Assembly: GCF_001884135.1 (NCBI RefSeq)
Contig: NZ_MAOC01000026.1
Coordinates: 204,306 to 268,305, forward strand
Source of the DNA: Bacillus nitratireducens
Lineage (GTDB): Bacteria > Bacillota > Bacilli > Bacillales > Bacillaceae_G
Direction: 5' to 3'
DNA: 64,000 bases
Shown: positions 16,743-24,848 of the stretch, piece after piece
Layout of the letters: each line of letters begins with the position of its first letter
How positions within the stretch are numbered: the first letter of the stretch is position 1
Made by a program: the position numbers and the translations under genes
Notes under the pieces: model-generated
What the model was told of the DNA's origin: nothing
What the model saw: only the letters and a program-made list of their open reading frames with translations
Database searches by the model: none

Positions 16743-17090
16743 ATGGATACTTTATTAAATTCATTAATTACTGAGCTAAGGAGAGGGACATTGACATTAG
16801 CGGTTTTAAGTCAACTAAGAACGCCGCAATATGGATATTCGCTTGTCCAATTATTGGAGCAATCAGGAATCGTAATCGATCAAAGTACTTTATATCCACT
16901 ACTTCGCCGATTAGAAAAGCAGGAGCTAGTGACGAGTAGTTGGGATAAAACGGAGAGTAGACCTCGTAAGTATTATGTTTTAAGTGAATACGGATTAGAG
17001 ATATTTTTGCAGTTAAAAAAGGAATGGATAAAGGATTCGAAAGAACTGTATAACTTATTAAAGGAGGAGGAAAAGAATGAGTTTGATTGA
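16743..17090 (+). CDS. PadR family transcriptional regulator
   Basis: 115 residues with a PadR winged helix: L-R-R-G-T-L-T-L-A-V-L, Y-G-Y-S-L-V-Q-L, the recognition region S-T-L-Y-P-L-L-R-R-L-E-K-Q, and the wing R-P-R-K-Y-Y-V-L-S. Its last 14 bases overlap the following membrane-protein gene, so the pair is translationally coupled. The twin dyads upstream probably bind it. PadR next to a HAAS-domain protein is a recurrent arrangement in bacilli. Confidence 0.92.
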   Translation: MDTLLNSLITELRRGTLTLAVLSQLRTPQYGYSLVQLLEQSGIVIDQSTLYPLLRRLEKQELVTSSWDKTESRPRKYYVLSEYGLEIFLQLKKEWIKDSKELYNLLKEEEKNEFD

Positions 17091-18078
17091 TATGTACGTC
17101 GAGGAAGTTGCGAAGAGATTACCTGAAAAAAATCGTGAAGATATTACGCTTGAATTACGGTCGACAATAGAGGATATGTTACCTGATGAGTACAATGAGG
17201 AAGATGTAAAGAGTGTCCTTGGAAAATTGGGGAGCCCAGTTTCATTGGCTAATGGTTATTTGGATAGACCGATGCATTTAATTGGGCCACGTTATTTTGA
17301 TGTGTATACGACATTATTAAAAATGATCATACCAATTGCAGCTGTTATCGCACTCATTTCAATGGTTGCAGAAAATTTTATAGGCTATACTGGTGATCAA
17401 GCAGTATTAAATGTTATTTTACAATTGATAGGTAAAGGTATTGGGGAAATTATCGAAGTAGGCCTCCATGTATTTTTCTGGTTGACACTAGTATTTGCTG
17501 TTATAGAAAGAACGGATAAAGAAAAGGACCCACAACCATTAACAACAAGTTTAAAAAAATGGACGCCAGATGATTTGAAAAATATTTCGTATATCCCGAA
17601 GAAAAAGGCGATCTCAAAGTTTGAAGTGTTTGGAGGTTTGATGTGGACTGCAATATGGGCCACACTTTACTTTTATGCGAATCATCTTGTAGGTATATAT
17701 CATGGTACAGAAAGCGGACTGAAATTTGTCGCGCCAACTTTTAATCAAGATGTGTTACTTCAGTATTGGCCAATCGTTGTAATTATGATCGTATTTGAAA
17801 TAGGTATATCTCTTTATAAGTTAGTACAAGGACAATGGACGAAAAAGTTGGCAATTTGGAATGGTATTCTTCAAATAGGTGGAACAATAGTATTCATTGT
17901 AATTGTAGTAAATCCGCATTTATTTAACGAAGGATTTATTACGTATGTGGCAAATGTGTTTACTACTTCTCCAGAGGAATTTAAAAAGTGGTTAATTGGT
18001 GGAGGGATAATTATCTCCATAATATCTGCGGTACTAAATGCAATTGATGGTTTTCGAAAATCTAGAATTCGGTTGTAA
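17077..18078 (+). CDS. HAAS signalling domain membrane protein
   Basis: 333 residues. The N-terminal 70 residues form a HAAS domain (Y-V-E-E-V-A-K-R-L-P-E-x-x-R-E-D-I-x-x-E-L-R-S-x-I-E-D-M, then the V-L-x-x-L-G-S-P-x-x-L-A-x-x-Y motif). After that come about six transmembrane helices in pairs (around 85-105, 118-145, 185-205, 225-250, 260-280, 305-325). HAAS modules are thought to transmit signals between PadR regulators and membrane partners. The SD AGGAGGAGG is inside the end of padR. Confidence 0.85.
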   Translation: MSLIDMYVEEVAKRLPEKNREDITLELRSTIEDMLPDEYNEEDVKSVLGKLGSPVSLANGYLDRPMHLIGPRYFDVYTTLLKMIIPIAAVIALISMVAENFIGYTGDQAVLNVILQLIGKGIGEIIEVGLHVFFWLTLVFAVIERTDKEKDPQPLTTSLKKWTPDDLKNISYIPKKKAISKFEVFGGLMWTAIWATLYFYANHLVGIYHGTESGLKFVAPTFNQDVLLQYWPIVVIMIVFEIGISLYKLVQGQWTKKLAIWNGILQIGGTIVFIVIVVNPHLFNEGFITYVANVFTTSPEEFKKWLIGGGIIISIISAVLNAIDGFRKSRIRL

Positions 18079-18156
18079 AAATAAATTTGTATTATTATTA
18101 GGTAGATCAGTTGAAAGAAAGGTACAGAGAAAGATCATTATGAAAGGAAGAAAACA

Positions 18157-18669
18157 ATGATAAGGGAAGCAATGAAAAAAGATGTAACATTTATTTTAGA
18201 TATTTATAATGATGCAATCCTTAATTCAACAGCTGTATATGCGTATAAACCTGTAACCCTTGAAAATAGAATAGATTGGTATGAACAAAAAAAGGCTGAT
18301 GGCTATCCAATTGTAGTCTATGAGCTAGATAATAAAGTAGTAGGATTTGCGACATTTGGCCCCTTTAGGGCATGGCCTGCCTATAAATATTCAGTTGAAC
18401 ATTCTGTGTATATTGATAGGGAATATAGAAAAAATGGAATTGGGTCCTCTTTAATGGAAGAATTAATCACAATTGCAAAAGAAAGAGAATATATGACCTT
18501 AATTGCTGGAATTGATGCGGAAAATGAAAAAAGCATTGCAATGCATAAAAACTTCGGATTTGTTTATTCGGGAACAATAAAAAAGGCTGGTTATAAGTTC
18601 AATGGATGGCTAGATTTAGCTTTTTATCAATTGGAACTTAACGGACCTGGAAATCCTATCGAAGAATAG
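18157..18669 (+). CDS. GNAT acetyltransferase of the phosphinothricin/methionine-sulfone (MnaT/YncA) type
   Basis: 170 residues: I-R-E-A start, D-I-Y-N-D-A-I-L-N-S-T-A, then G-F-A-T-F-G-P-F-R-A-W-P-A-Y, E-H-S-V-Y-I, R-K-N-G-I-G-S-S-L-M (acetyl-CoA loop), I-D-A-E-N-x-x-S-I-A-M-H and F-G-F. This pattern is typical of amino-acid analogue acetyltransferases of the PAT/MnaT group. Which amine it acetylates is not readable. SD GGAAG lies 7 bases upstream. Confidence 0.87.
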   Translation: MIREAMKKDVTFILDIYNDAILNSTAVYAYKPVTLENRIDWYEQKKADGYPIVVYELDNKVVGFATFGPFRAWPAYKYSVEHSVYIDREYRKNGIGSSLMEELITIAKEREYMTLIAGIDAENEKSIAMHKNFGFVYSGTIKKAGYKFNGWLDLAFYQLELNGPGNPIEE

Positions 18670-18700
18670 ATGTATTCGTTATGCGCAATAATTAATTTTA

Positions 18701-18735
18701 AAAGGTAGTGTGAAGAAATTTCATACTATCTTTTT
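18701..18735 (+). terminator. Terminator after the PAT-like gene
   Basis: Stem of about 14 bp with minor mismatches (18701-18714 with 18719-18733) followed by T. Confidence 0.75.
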
Positions 18736-18833
18736 CTTATTGTGTTCATGATTATCATTTAGCAAAAAAGGATTCTTATATTCTATATCGAATTTTGAGA
18801 AGATGATAAAACGATATAAAAAGAGGGATGAAT

Positions 18834-19619
18834 ATGCAGGCTGTCATTGGAAAAATAAAAGAAATACAAACTGGTCAAGTTGGAATACTTGTTTATTCAA
18901 CAAAGAATGGAAATATAGTTGCTACCCATAACAATGAGCTATACGTTCCTTTAGCATCAGCAGCAAAAGTGGCAATTGGATTTGCAGTAGCAAAGATGGT
19001 AAAGGATAAACTAATTAGTTGGAGTGATACACTTCATCACATTAAGTTTAATCCAAATGAAGATAGTGCGCAGTTATATCCTCACTTACAAGGCAGAGCT
19101 ACATTAACACTTAGTAAAGCGGCTGAAGTAATGATAGCATGTCACGACAGCTATATTGCTCAGTCAATTGTTATACACTGCGGAGGATGGGATACTGTCA
19201 AAGAATATGTTTCAACGAACTTTTCCAAGATTCATATACAGGAAAATCCTAGAGATGAGAAAAATATTGGGGAATTAAAACAAGTTCTTTCGCTTTTATT
19301 ACATATTTTCCAAGGATATAAATCCGCACCAGAATTATGGGAACCAATTATAAGTGGAATGGTAATGCAACAAGGAGAGTATGAAGGTATACCGTATTAT
19401 CATTTAGCACATATGACAGGCGGATTATCCACGGCTACAATAAATATTGGTATAATAGGAATGTTTCATGAATTTCCGTTTCTTTATGTAATTGGGGAAA
19501 AGGATTTACCTAATCGATTTGATAATAAAGAGGTTGATGAAACAATTCTAGAAGCTTTGAAGTGCTTATATAAAGAATATAAGATGACAAGTGAAACAAA
19601 CGTTGTAACCGATAATTGA
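18834..19619 (+). CDS. Class A beta-lactamase-fold serine hydrolase
   Basis: 261 residues, no signal peptide. The S-x-x-K nucleophile motif is S-A-A-K at residues 42-45, preceded by Y-V-P-L-A. A C-H-D-S-Y-I-A-Q stretch takes the place of S-D-N, and H-M-T-G-G replaces K-T-G. The fold is that of class A penicillin-recognising enzymes, but the lack of a signal peptide and altered motifs argue against antibiotic resistance; a cytoplasmic esterase or peptidase is more likely. The ATG at 18834 is chosen because the ATG at 18828 touches the SD (AAGAGGG). Confidence 0.75.
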   Translation: MQAVIGKIKEIQTGQVGILVYSTKNGNIVATHNNELYVPLASAAKVAIGFAVAKMVKDKLISWSDTLHHIKFNPNEDSAQLYPHLQGRATLTLSKAAEVMIACHDSYIAQSIVIHCGGWDTVKEYVSTNFSKIHIQENPRDEKNIGELKQVLSLLLHIFQGYKSAPELWEPIISGMVMQQGEYEGIPYYHLAHMTGGLSTATINIGIIGMFHEFPFLYVIGEKDLPNRFDNKEVDETILEALKCLYKEYKMTSETNVVTDN

Positions 19620-19654
19620 ATAAAAACGTTATTTTAATAGCAGGGAGGAGAATA

Positions 19655-19756
19655 GTGCACCTAAAGGAGTATGCCGTTTACAAAGGTGAATCCCTCATAT
19701 ATATCGAGACTATAAGGTAATGCGCTCAGCATGTGGGAGTGTCTGGTGATTTCTAA
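19655..19756 (+). pseudogene. Broken small gene of the 'KEYAVYKG' type with an in-frame stop
   Basis: A GTG start with SD GGGAGGAG opens a frame reading H-L-K-E-Y-A-V-Y-K-G-E-S-L-I-Y-I, stops at TAA (19718-19720), and continues in the same frame with C-A-Q-H-V-G-V-S before a second stop. The two parts together resemble small bacillus/phage proteins of about 55-60 residues (K-E-Y-A-V-Y-K-G ... G-T-x-x-E-C-A-x-x-L-G-V). The TAA lies exactly where a Glu codon (GAA) is expected, so a single G-to-T change would explain it. The C-terminal third is missing. Confidence 0.55.
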
Positions 19757-19760
19757 CATA

Positions 19761-19788
19761 AAAAGAGAGCACAAAGGCTCTCCTTAAT
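19761..19788 (-). terminator. Terminator of the collagen-like gene
   Basis: On the minus strand GAGAGC-CTTTGT-GCTCTC is followed by five T (plus 19761-19782). Confidence 0.7.
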
Positions 19789-19837
19789 GGTTTTGTGATC
19801 CGCCAGCAAAACGAAAAGCTTCAAGTACATCAATACA

Positions 19838-20560
19838 TTAGAAATTTTGTGAACACGAAGTACAAGGTCCACCAGTCGGCTGAAATACAACATTGTCAAC
19901 AAAAGCTGTTGCGCCTTCTCCGCCTGTAGCAATATTTTGAAAAGCAACACATGCTGTAGTCACACCAGGAGGTATACATACAACAAGAGTATAATGTTGG
20001 AAAAGAGATTGCGGTTGATTCATAACAGGTATAATATGTGGAATATTTAATGTACCAAGAGTTGTAAAGAGCGGAGGACATCCATGTCCAGGAAGTTCTG
20101 GAAAAGATACAGAAGCTATAAGAAATGCATTATCCCTTACATCCGCAGCAAAAGAAAACGTAAAACAACAGCCTTCGTCAACATCAACTGATTGATTAAT
20201 ACTACCACCGGGTCCAATTGACGCAGCTAAGAGACTAAGTGTCCCATCTGAAAGGATGCGACCACTATGAGCGTTTGGAACACCTACCTCTGTAACATCC
20301 CCAATTGGATTCCAACCAGGAACTGGATCGGTTATTATTGGTAGCTCATCAAATCCAGGGTTGTCAAGAACATTAGTACATGGACAACACGCTACTGCTG
20401 TTGGTCCTGTTGGTCCTGTTGGTCCTGTTGGACCTGTTGGACCTGTTGGACCTGTTGGACCTGTTGGACCTGTCGGACCTGTTGGACCAATTTCAGGTGG
20501 AGGCATAGGGGGACCAAAACATTCGCACGGAATATGAAATTTCTTTTTAAATTCACTCAT
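19838..20560 (-). CDS. Collagen-like (GPT-repeat) exosporium-type protein
   Basis: 240 residues. The N-terminal 30 residues ([18 protein letters not shown]) look like an exosporium-targeting leader of the BclA type, though not identical to the L-I-G-P-T-L-P-P-I-P form. Ten G-P-T triplets follow, then a C-terminal beta-rich domain of about 180 residues (N-P-G-F-D-E-L ... P-G-W-N-P-I ... H-S-G-R) with several Cys pairs, resembling a carbohydrate-binding jelly roll rather than the BclA TNF-like head. The ATG at 20560 is preceded by AAGGATGGTG; a further in-frame ATG lies at 20584. A sigma-K promoter upstream supports expression in the mother cell. Confidence 0.85.
   Translation of the reverse strand: MSEFKKKFHIPCECFGPPMPPPEIGPTGPTGPTGPTGPTGPTGPTGPTGPTGPTAVACCPCTNVLDNPGFDELPIITDPVPGWNPIGDVTEVGVPNAHSGRILSDGTLSLLAASIGPGGSINQSVDVDEGCCFTFSFAADVRDNAFLIASVSFPELPGHGCPPLFTTLGTLNIPHIIPVMNQPQSLFQHYTLVVCIPPGVTTACVAFQNIATGGEGATAFVDNVVFQPTGGPCTSCSQNF
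20399..20488 (-). repeat. Ten tandem 9-bp repeats encoding Gly-Pro-Thr
   Basis: Ten consecutive 9-bp units, seven using the GGTCC codon pair and three the GGACC pair in register. Such arrays change length by slippage between strains. Confidence 0.92.
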
Positions 20561-20598
20561 TTTTACACCATCCTTATCATTCACCCACTTACACTCTA

Positions 20599-20626
20599 TA
20601 GTCTATGATTTGGCTAACACTTAAGT
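20599..20626 (-). promoter_or_regulatory. Sigma-K-type promoter of the collagen-like gene
   Basis: On the minus strand CATAGACTA (plus 20599-20607) matches the sigma-K -10 consensus CATAnnnTA, with AC (plus 20625-20626) 17 bases upstream, as in sigma-K -35 elements. It sits about 30 bases before the first possible ATG. Confidence 0.65.
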
Positions 20627-20866
20627 ATAAGGAAAAAGCCTTTAAAAATAAAAATAAGCATATGCCCTTATGTCACAGATATAAACCTATTCCATTAATT
20701 GCTAGTTATATCGACATAAGTTACGCAAGAACAGGGTATGTATCAATGCCGGGGTTAATTAGTTTTTCATGTTTTGTTACATATGGTGGATTTGTATGGA
20801 TTAGTCTATTGAAATGAAGAAATAAAAATATGTAAACATTATAAGAATTGAAAGGAAGAAGTACAT

Positions 20867-21283
20867 ATGAAATGTATAGAGAACGGTACTCGCACTGAAG
20901 GAGAATACATTAAAAATAAAGTAATTCAATATAACATGTCTATATTAAAAGATGAAGTAAAGCAACCGATGGAACAAGTAAGCTTCGTAGTGAAAGATGA
21001 AGATGGAAAAATCTTTGGCGGGGTAACAGGAACGATGTATTTTTATCATCTTCATATCGATTTTTTATGGGTGGATGAATCAGTTCGTCATGATGGTTAT
21101 GGTAGTCAATTGCTACATAAAATTGAGGACATTGCGAAGGAAAAAGGGTGTAGACTCATTTTACTAGATTCATTTAGTTTCCAAGCACCAGATTTTTATA
21201 AAAAGCACGGATACCGAGAATATGGTGTTGTTGAAGATCATCCTAAAGGGCATAGTCAACACTTTTTAGAAAAGAGATTATAA
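20867..21283 (+). CDS. GNAT family N-acetyltransferase
   Basis: 138 residues. Y-F-Y-H-L-H-I-D-F-L-W-V is the substrate strand, then H-D-G-Y-G-S-Q-L-L is the acetyl-CoA loop, and D-S-F-S-F-Q-A-P-D-F-Y-K-K-H-G-Y is the C-terminal motif, as in small bacillus GNATs with a conserved Q-A-P-x-F-Y. SD GGAAGAAG lies before the ATG. It precedes two further small genes in the same direction and may form an operon with them (gap 39 bases). Confidence 0.87.
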   Translation: MKCIENGTRTEGEYIKNKVIQYNMSILKDEVKQPMEQVSFVVKDEDGKIFGGVTGTMYFYHLHIDFLWVDESVRHDGYGSQLLHKIEDIAKEKGCRLILLDSFSFQAPDFYKKHGYREYGVVEDHPKGHSQHFLEKRL

Positions 21284-21322
21284 TAATATTATGTATACTA
21301 GTTGATGGGAGGGAGAAAGAAA

Positions 21323-21727
21323 ATGTACACGTATAAATTACAACATGAACAACCAATCTGTGTAGAAAAAATAAAGAAACTTTACGATTCTGTAGGCTGG
21401 TGGCCAGAAAGAAAAGAAGTCGATATTGAAAAAATGTTAAAAAATAGTATAGCAATTGGAGTATGGGAAGAAAACGAATTAATTGGATTTGCTAGAGTTG
21501 TTACTGATGGTGTTTTTCGGGCGTATATTGAAGATGTTGTCGTACATGAAAGTGTAAGAAACAAAGGAATTGGTGAGAAGATGCTAACATTGTTACTGAA
21601 AGAGATTTCTCATATTGATATTGTTAGTCTATTTTGCGGAGAGAAACTAATAAAGTTTTATGGTAAACAGCAATTTCAAGCGACGAAGCAAATTGTGATG
21701 CATCGTAATCAAATAGTGAAAGAATAA
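21323..21727 (+). CDS. GNAT family N-acetyltransferase
   Basis: 134 residues, with L-Y-D-S-V-G-W-W near the start, I-G-F-A-R-V-V-T-D-G-V-F-R-A-Y-I-E-D-V-V-V and the N-K-G-I-G-E-K-M-L acetyl-CoA loop. The ending F-Y-G-K-Q-Q-F is the usual F-Y-x-x-x-G-F position with Gly replaced by Gln. ATG at 21323 follows SD GGGAGGG. The stop is 15 bases before the next gene's ATG, so co-transcription is likely. Confidence 0.87.
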   Translation: MYTYKLQHEQPICVEKIKKLYDSVGWWPERKEVDIEKMLKNSIAIGVWEENELIGFARVVTDGVFRAYIEDVVVHESVRNKGIGEKMLTLLLKEISHIDIVSLFCGEKLIKFYGKQQFQATKQIVMHRNQIVKE

Positions 21728-21742
21728 GAGGTGCCAATTAGA

Positions 21743-22096
21743 ATGAATGCAACAAGAGCATATTGTTTATCGAAAAGAAAAGCGACAGAAGATTCTCCAG
21801 ATGGCTGGAGTGCAACATGTATGAGGTTAAATAATAAAATATTTGCGATAGTGAATCATGAAGAAGGGGAAAAAGCTGCAATTACATTAAAATGTGATCC
21901 AGAACTCTCTTTACGAATAAGGGAAGATTACCCGGAAACAATTATTCCTGGATATCATATGAATAAAAAACATTGGAATACGGTGTACATACATAAGGAT
22001 GTAGGACAAGAACAAATTAATAAGATGATAGATTGGTCGTATGATTTAGTATTACAATCGTTTTCAAAGAAAAAGCAGCAAGAGTTATTGGATTAA
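21743..22096 (+). CDS. MmcQ/YjbR family protein
   Basis: 117 residues with the CyaY-like fold of the MmcQ/YjbR family: C-L-S-K-R-K-A-T-E-D at the start, K-I-F-A-I-V-N, T-L-K-C-D-P-E-L-S-L-R-I-R-E, I-I-P-G-Y-H-M-N-K-K-H-W-N-T-V and the final helix D-W-S-Y-D-L-V. The members are thought to bind DNA, but the evidence is thin. The SD is AAGAGGTG; the GTG within it is not the start. Last gene of the GNAT-GNAT-MmcQ group. Confidence 0.87.
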   Translation: MNATRAYCLSKRKATEDSPDGWSATCMRLNNKIFAIVNHEEGEKAAITLKCDPELSLRIREDYPETIIPGYHMNKKHWNTVYIHKDVGQEQINKMIDWSYDLVLQSFSKKKQQELLD

Positions 22097-22119
22097 ATAC
22101 AAAGTGAAGTCGACTATAA

Positions 22120-22155
22120 ATAGCTAGTAAAATGATTATATTTTACTAGCTATTT
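22120..22155 (+). terminator. Terminator after the MmcQ/YjbR gene
   Basis: 15-bp perfect stem ending in a short T stretch. Confidence 0.8.
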
Positions 22156-22188
22156 GCAGTTTAAAATTATGAATTAGGGGATTTTGAA

Positions 22189-22575
22189 ATGAATACGAAA
22201 CGAAATAGATTACTATATGCATTGTTTACTATAGTTGTTATTATTTTAGGTCTTAGTTCAAGAAAGTTTGCTTTTGCGTTACCAGATTTGTTAAATGAGT
22301 ACTTAGGTGATGCTTTATGGGCATTAATGATTTTTACTGGATTCGGATTTTTGTTTCCTAAAATAGAAATGAAGAAATTAGCTTTTATTAGTTTGATATT
22401 TTGCTACGGGATTGAAATTAGCCAATTGTACCATGCGGAATGGATTGATAGCATTCGCGCAACGACTTTAGGTGGACTCGTATTAGGTTACGGATTTTTA
22501 TGGAGTGATTTAGTGGCTTACACAATTGGTGTTGGAGTCGGATTGTTTTGCGAGTATATATTATGGAAGAAATAA
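22189..22575 (+). CDS. DUF2809 family membrane protein
   Basis: 128 residues with four transmembrane helices. The family signature is present: L-G-L-x-S-R, the Y-L-G-D-A-L-W-A-L-M segment, and I-E-I-S-Q-L-Y-x-A-x-W-I-D-x-I-R with conserved Glu, Gln and Arg. The function is unknown. A good SD (AGGGGA) precedes the ATG. The APH-fold gene begins 26 bases later, so the two probably share a transcript. Confidence 0.88.
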   Translation: MNTKRNRLLYALFTIVVIILGLSSRKFAFALPDLLNEYLGDALWALMIFTGFGFLFPKIEMKKLAFISLIFCYGIEISQLYHAEWIDSIRATTLGGLVLGYGFLWSDLVAYTIGVGVGLFCEYILWKK

Positions 22576-22601
22576 GTGACTTTAAAAAGGGGGATTTGTA
22601 C

Positions 22602-23531
22602 ATGAAGGATATATTAGAAATTGCAAAGTTTTGGTTTCAAGATAAAGATGTCACAGCTACTGAAATACAACCAAACGTAACAAAGATTCATTGTAATAAT
22701 AAAGCGTATATTTTAAAGGAAAAGGGATCGATAAAACAGTTTCTAGTTGAACTAAATGTATTAGAACAGCTTGATGAAAAAGGAGCTAAAGTACAAAAAT
22801 TAGTAAAAACGAGAAATGATGAAAGGTACGTATTTTATAAAGAGAAGTATTATTGTTTGTACGAATATGTTGCCGGAAGTGTACTAGAAATAAAAGATAC
22901 AGAAAAGCTAAAAGTGCTAGGAAGCACAATTGGAGAGGAAATAGCTAATTTACATCACGAACTAAATTTAGTGAATAGTGCTAACGAGTTAATAAAAAGA
23001 GAGTTATATAAAGTGGTATACGAATCGGCATTACCGAATTTAGTAAAGAATGAGCATGTTCATCAGGATGTAATTCAAAAAATGGATCAAATACATACAA
23101 CTTTCAAGGAAACGGTTCACTCATTACCGAAACAAATTATTCATCGCGATATGCACTTATCAAATGTAATCTTTAGAGAAAGTGATTTTCAAGGGTTTAT
23201 CGATTTTGAGCTTCTAGAAGAAAACGTTAGAGTATTCGATTTATGCTATTGCTGTACAAGTATTTTAAGTGAGATATTTAGTGATGAAACATTAAGAGGG
23301 AAATGGTTACAAATTGTAAGTGAAATTTTTAAAGGATATTATAAGCAAAACATTTTAACGGGAGAAGAACTACAATCAATTTGGTATGTAATGCTTTCAA
23401 TTCAAATTATATTTATTACTTATTTTGTTCAGTTAAAAGATTTACTAAAGTTAAATGAAGAGATGTTTTTATGGATTTTTGCTAATAAGGAAGATATTGA
23501 AGAATCTATAGAAAGAATCGTACTCATATGA
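22602..23531 (+). CDS. Aminoglycoside-phosphotransferase-fold kinase (APH family)
   Basis: 309 residues of the APH/choline kinase fold. Catalytic loop H-R-D-M-H-L-S-N-V-I and metal motif F-I-D-F-E-L-L, with the hinge Y-C-L-Y-E-Y-V-A-G. It resembles bacillus proteins of the HSK2/YsxA-like type that phosphorylate small alcohols; resistance is not implied. ATG at 22602 follows SD AAGGGGGA; its last four bases (ATGA) overlap the next gene. Confidence 0.82.
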   Translation: MKDILEIAKFWFQDKDVTATEIQPNVTKIHCNNKAYILKEKGSIKQFLVELNVLEQLDEKGAKVQKLVKTRNDERYVFYKEKYYCLYEYVAGSVLEIKDTEKLKVLGSTIGEEIANLHHELNLVNSANELIKRELYKVVYESALPNLVKNEHVHQDVIQKMDQIHTTFKETVHSLPKQIIHRDMHLSNVIFRESDFQGFIDFELLEENVRVFDLCYCCTSILSEIFSDETLRGKWLQIVSEIFKGYYKQNILTGEELQSIWYVMLSIQIIFITYFVQLKDLLKLNEEMFLWIFANKEDIEESIERIVLI

Positions 23532-24046
23532 AAAAAATAATATTAATAGGTTCTGGTGGTTCAGGAAAATCTACATTAGCAAAACAGTTAGGGAATAAAT
23601 TAAATATTAAGGTGCATCATCTTGATGCACTATTTTGGAAACCAAATTGGGAGGGTGTACCGAAAGAGGAACAAAGAACGGTTCAAAATGAATTAGTTAA
23701 AGAAGAAAAGTGGATTATTGATGGGAATTATGGCGGGACAATGGACATAAGAATTAACGCAGCTGATACAATTATCTTCCTTGATATTCATAGAACAATA
23801 TGTGTTTATCGTGCTTTTAAAAGAATTGTACAATATCGAAATAAAACAAGACCGGATATGGGTGCTGGATGTGAAGAAAGATTTGACTTGCAATTTTTCA
23901 AATGGATATGGGAGTATCCTAAAACTAAACGCCCTTCAATTTTAAAGAGGCTAAATCAATTGAGTAAGGATACAGATGTTATTATTTTAAAATCTTCAAA
24001 TGAAGTAAGACTATTTTTAGAGAAGCACGATACCATAAATAGTTAG
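23528..24046 (+). CDS. P-loop NTPase, adenylate-kinase-like ('DNA topology modulation'/FlaR type)
   Basis: 172 residues. Walker A G-S-G-G-S-G-K-S-T at residues 8-16, then H-H-L-D-A-L-F-W-K-P-N-W and W-I-I-D-G-N-Y, which define the FlaR-like subgroup, and I-I-F-L-D. The FlaR name comes from an old effect on DNA topology; the fold points to a small-molecule or nucleotide kinase. It starts in the ATGA overlap with the APH gene, so the two are translationally coupled and may act in one pathway. Confidence 0.85.
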   Translation: MKKIILIGSGGSGKSTLAKQLGNKLNIKVHHLDALFWKPNWEGVPKEEQRTVQNELVKEEKWIIDGNYGGTMDIRINAADTIIFLDIHRTICVYRAFKRIVQYRNKTRPDMGAGCEERFDLQFFKWIWEYPKTKRPSILKRLNQLSKDTDVIILKSSNEVRLFLEKHDTINS

Positions 24047-24078
24047 ATTATAAAAAGAAGTAACATGGGGGGATAGGA

Positions 24079-24756
24079 TTGAATAGATTCATTGGCCCGG
24101 TTGATTCTAATATGGTGAAAATTCCAGCAGGAAAAGTAGAATTAAGAGATGATCGAATAAAAAAAGAATGGCAAGTTCAAATAAAACCATTTCTTCTTGC
24201 AAAGTATGTTGTAACAGCGGAAATATATTACGCAATTACGAATCGTGCACTAAATGGTAATGAAAATGGTAATAAACCTGTTGTAAATATTTCATGGCAT
24301 GATGCAATTGCTTTTTGTAATTTACTGTCTAAAATAGCAGGGTTTACAGAGTATTATTCTATACAAGATGATGGGAAAAAGGTTAGTTGTAACTTACATT
24401 CAAATGGCTATCGATTACCGACTGAGGCAGAGTGGCAATACGCATGTAAAGCTGGTACGACGGGATATACGTATGGGGAACTTCAGAAAATAGCATGGTA
24501 TAATGAAAATTCAAATGGACAAATTCATGACGTCGGTAAAAAAGAGCCGAATGCATGGGGACTTTATGATATGTTAGGGAACGTTTGGGAATGGTGCTAT
24601 GATTTGTATGATGAAACAGTGTACGGGTCATACCGCATTTTTCGTGGGGGTAGTTGGGCTGAAGCAGCTAGAGGTTGCGGTGCCACTTGTCGCCGTCGTA
24701 GTCATCCTACATTTTATATAGATGATCTTGGTTTTAGGCTTGCTAGGTCAATTTAG
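24079..24756 (+). CDS. SUMF1/formylglycine-generating-enzyme-like protein
   Basis: 225 residues, TTG start with SD GGGGGGA. Domain motifs: M-V-K-I-P-A-G-K-V, P-V-V-N-I-S-W-H-D-A-I-A-F-C-N, R-L-P-T-E-A-E-W-Q-Y-A-C, N-A-W-G-L-Y-D-M-L-G-N-V-W-E-W-C and F-R-G-G-S-W. True formylglycine-generating enzymes have a Cys three residues after R-G-G-S; here that position is not Cys, although a C-G-A-T-C pair follows later. It is therefore probably not a sulfatase-activating enzyme but a C-type-lectin-fold relative of unknown role. Confidence 0.83.
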   Translation: MNRFIGPVDSNMVKIPAGKVELRDDRIKKEWQVQIKPFLLAKYVVTAEIYYAITNRALNGNENGNKPVVNISWHDAIAFCNLLSKIAGFTEYYSIQDDGKKVSCNLHSNGYRLPTEAEWQYACKAGTTGYTYGELQKIAWYNENSNGQIHDVGKKEPNAWGLYDMLGNVWEWCYDLYDETVYGSYRIFRGGSWAEAARGCGATCRRRSHPTFYIDDLGFRLARSI

Positions 24757-24780
24757 CAGGAAAATGATACATATAACACC

Positions 24781-24814
24781 GTAAAGAGTATGGAAAGTAT
24801 CCATACTCTTTACA
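24781..24814. terminator. Strong hairpin between the SUMF1-like and glycosyltransferase genes
   Basis: 14-bp perfect stem with a 5-base loop (24781-24794 with 24801-24814). The T tail is missing on the plus strand, so termination is likely but not certain. Confidence 0.55.
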
Positions 24815-24848
24815 ACATAGAAATTTTTAAATTTAAGGAGTGTTTATA

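Noticed and set aside
18834-19619. Reading this gene as a resistance beta-lactamase
   Set aside because: No signal peptide, S-D-N and K-T-G motifs altered; only the fold is supported.
20399-20488. Tandem repeats as a possible CRISPR array
   Set aside because: 9-bp units without spacers that encode Gly-Pro-Thr in frame; they are collagen-like codons.
20605-20817. 70-codon plus-strand frame between the collagen-like gene and a GNAT gene
   Set aside because: No SD before any start, and its ATG lies inside the minus-strand sigma-K promoter. The composition is hydrophobic but no family is recognised.
24079-24756. Reading this gene as a true formylglycine-generating enzyme
   Set aside because: The first active-site Cys after R-G-G-S is absent and no sulfatase gene is nearby.
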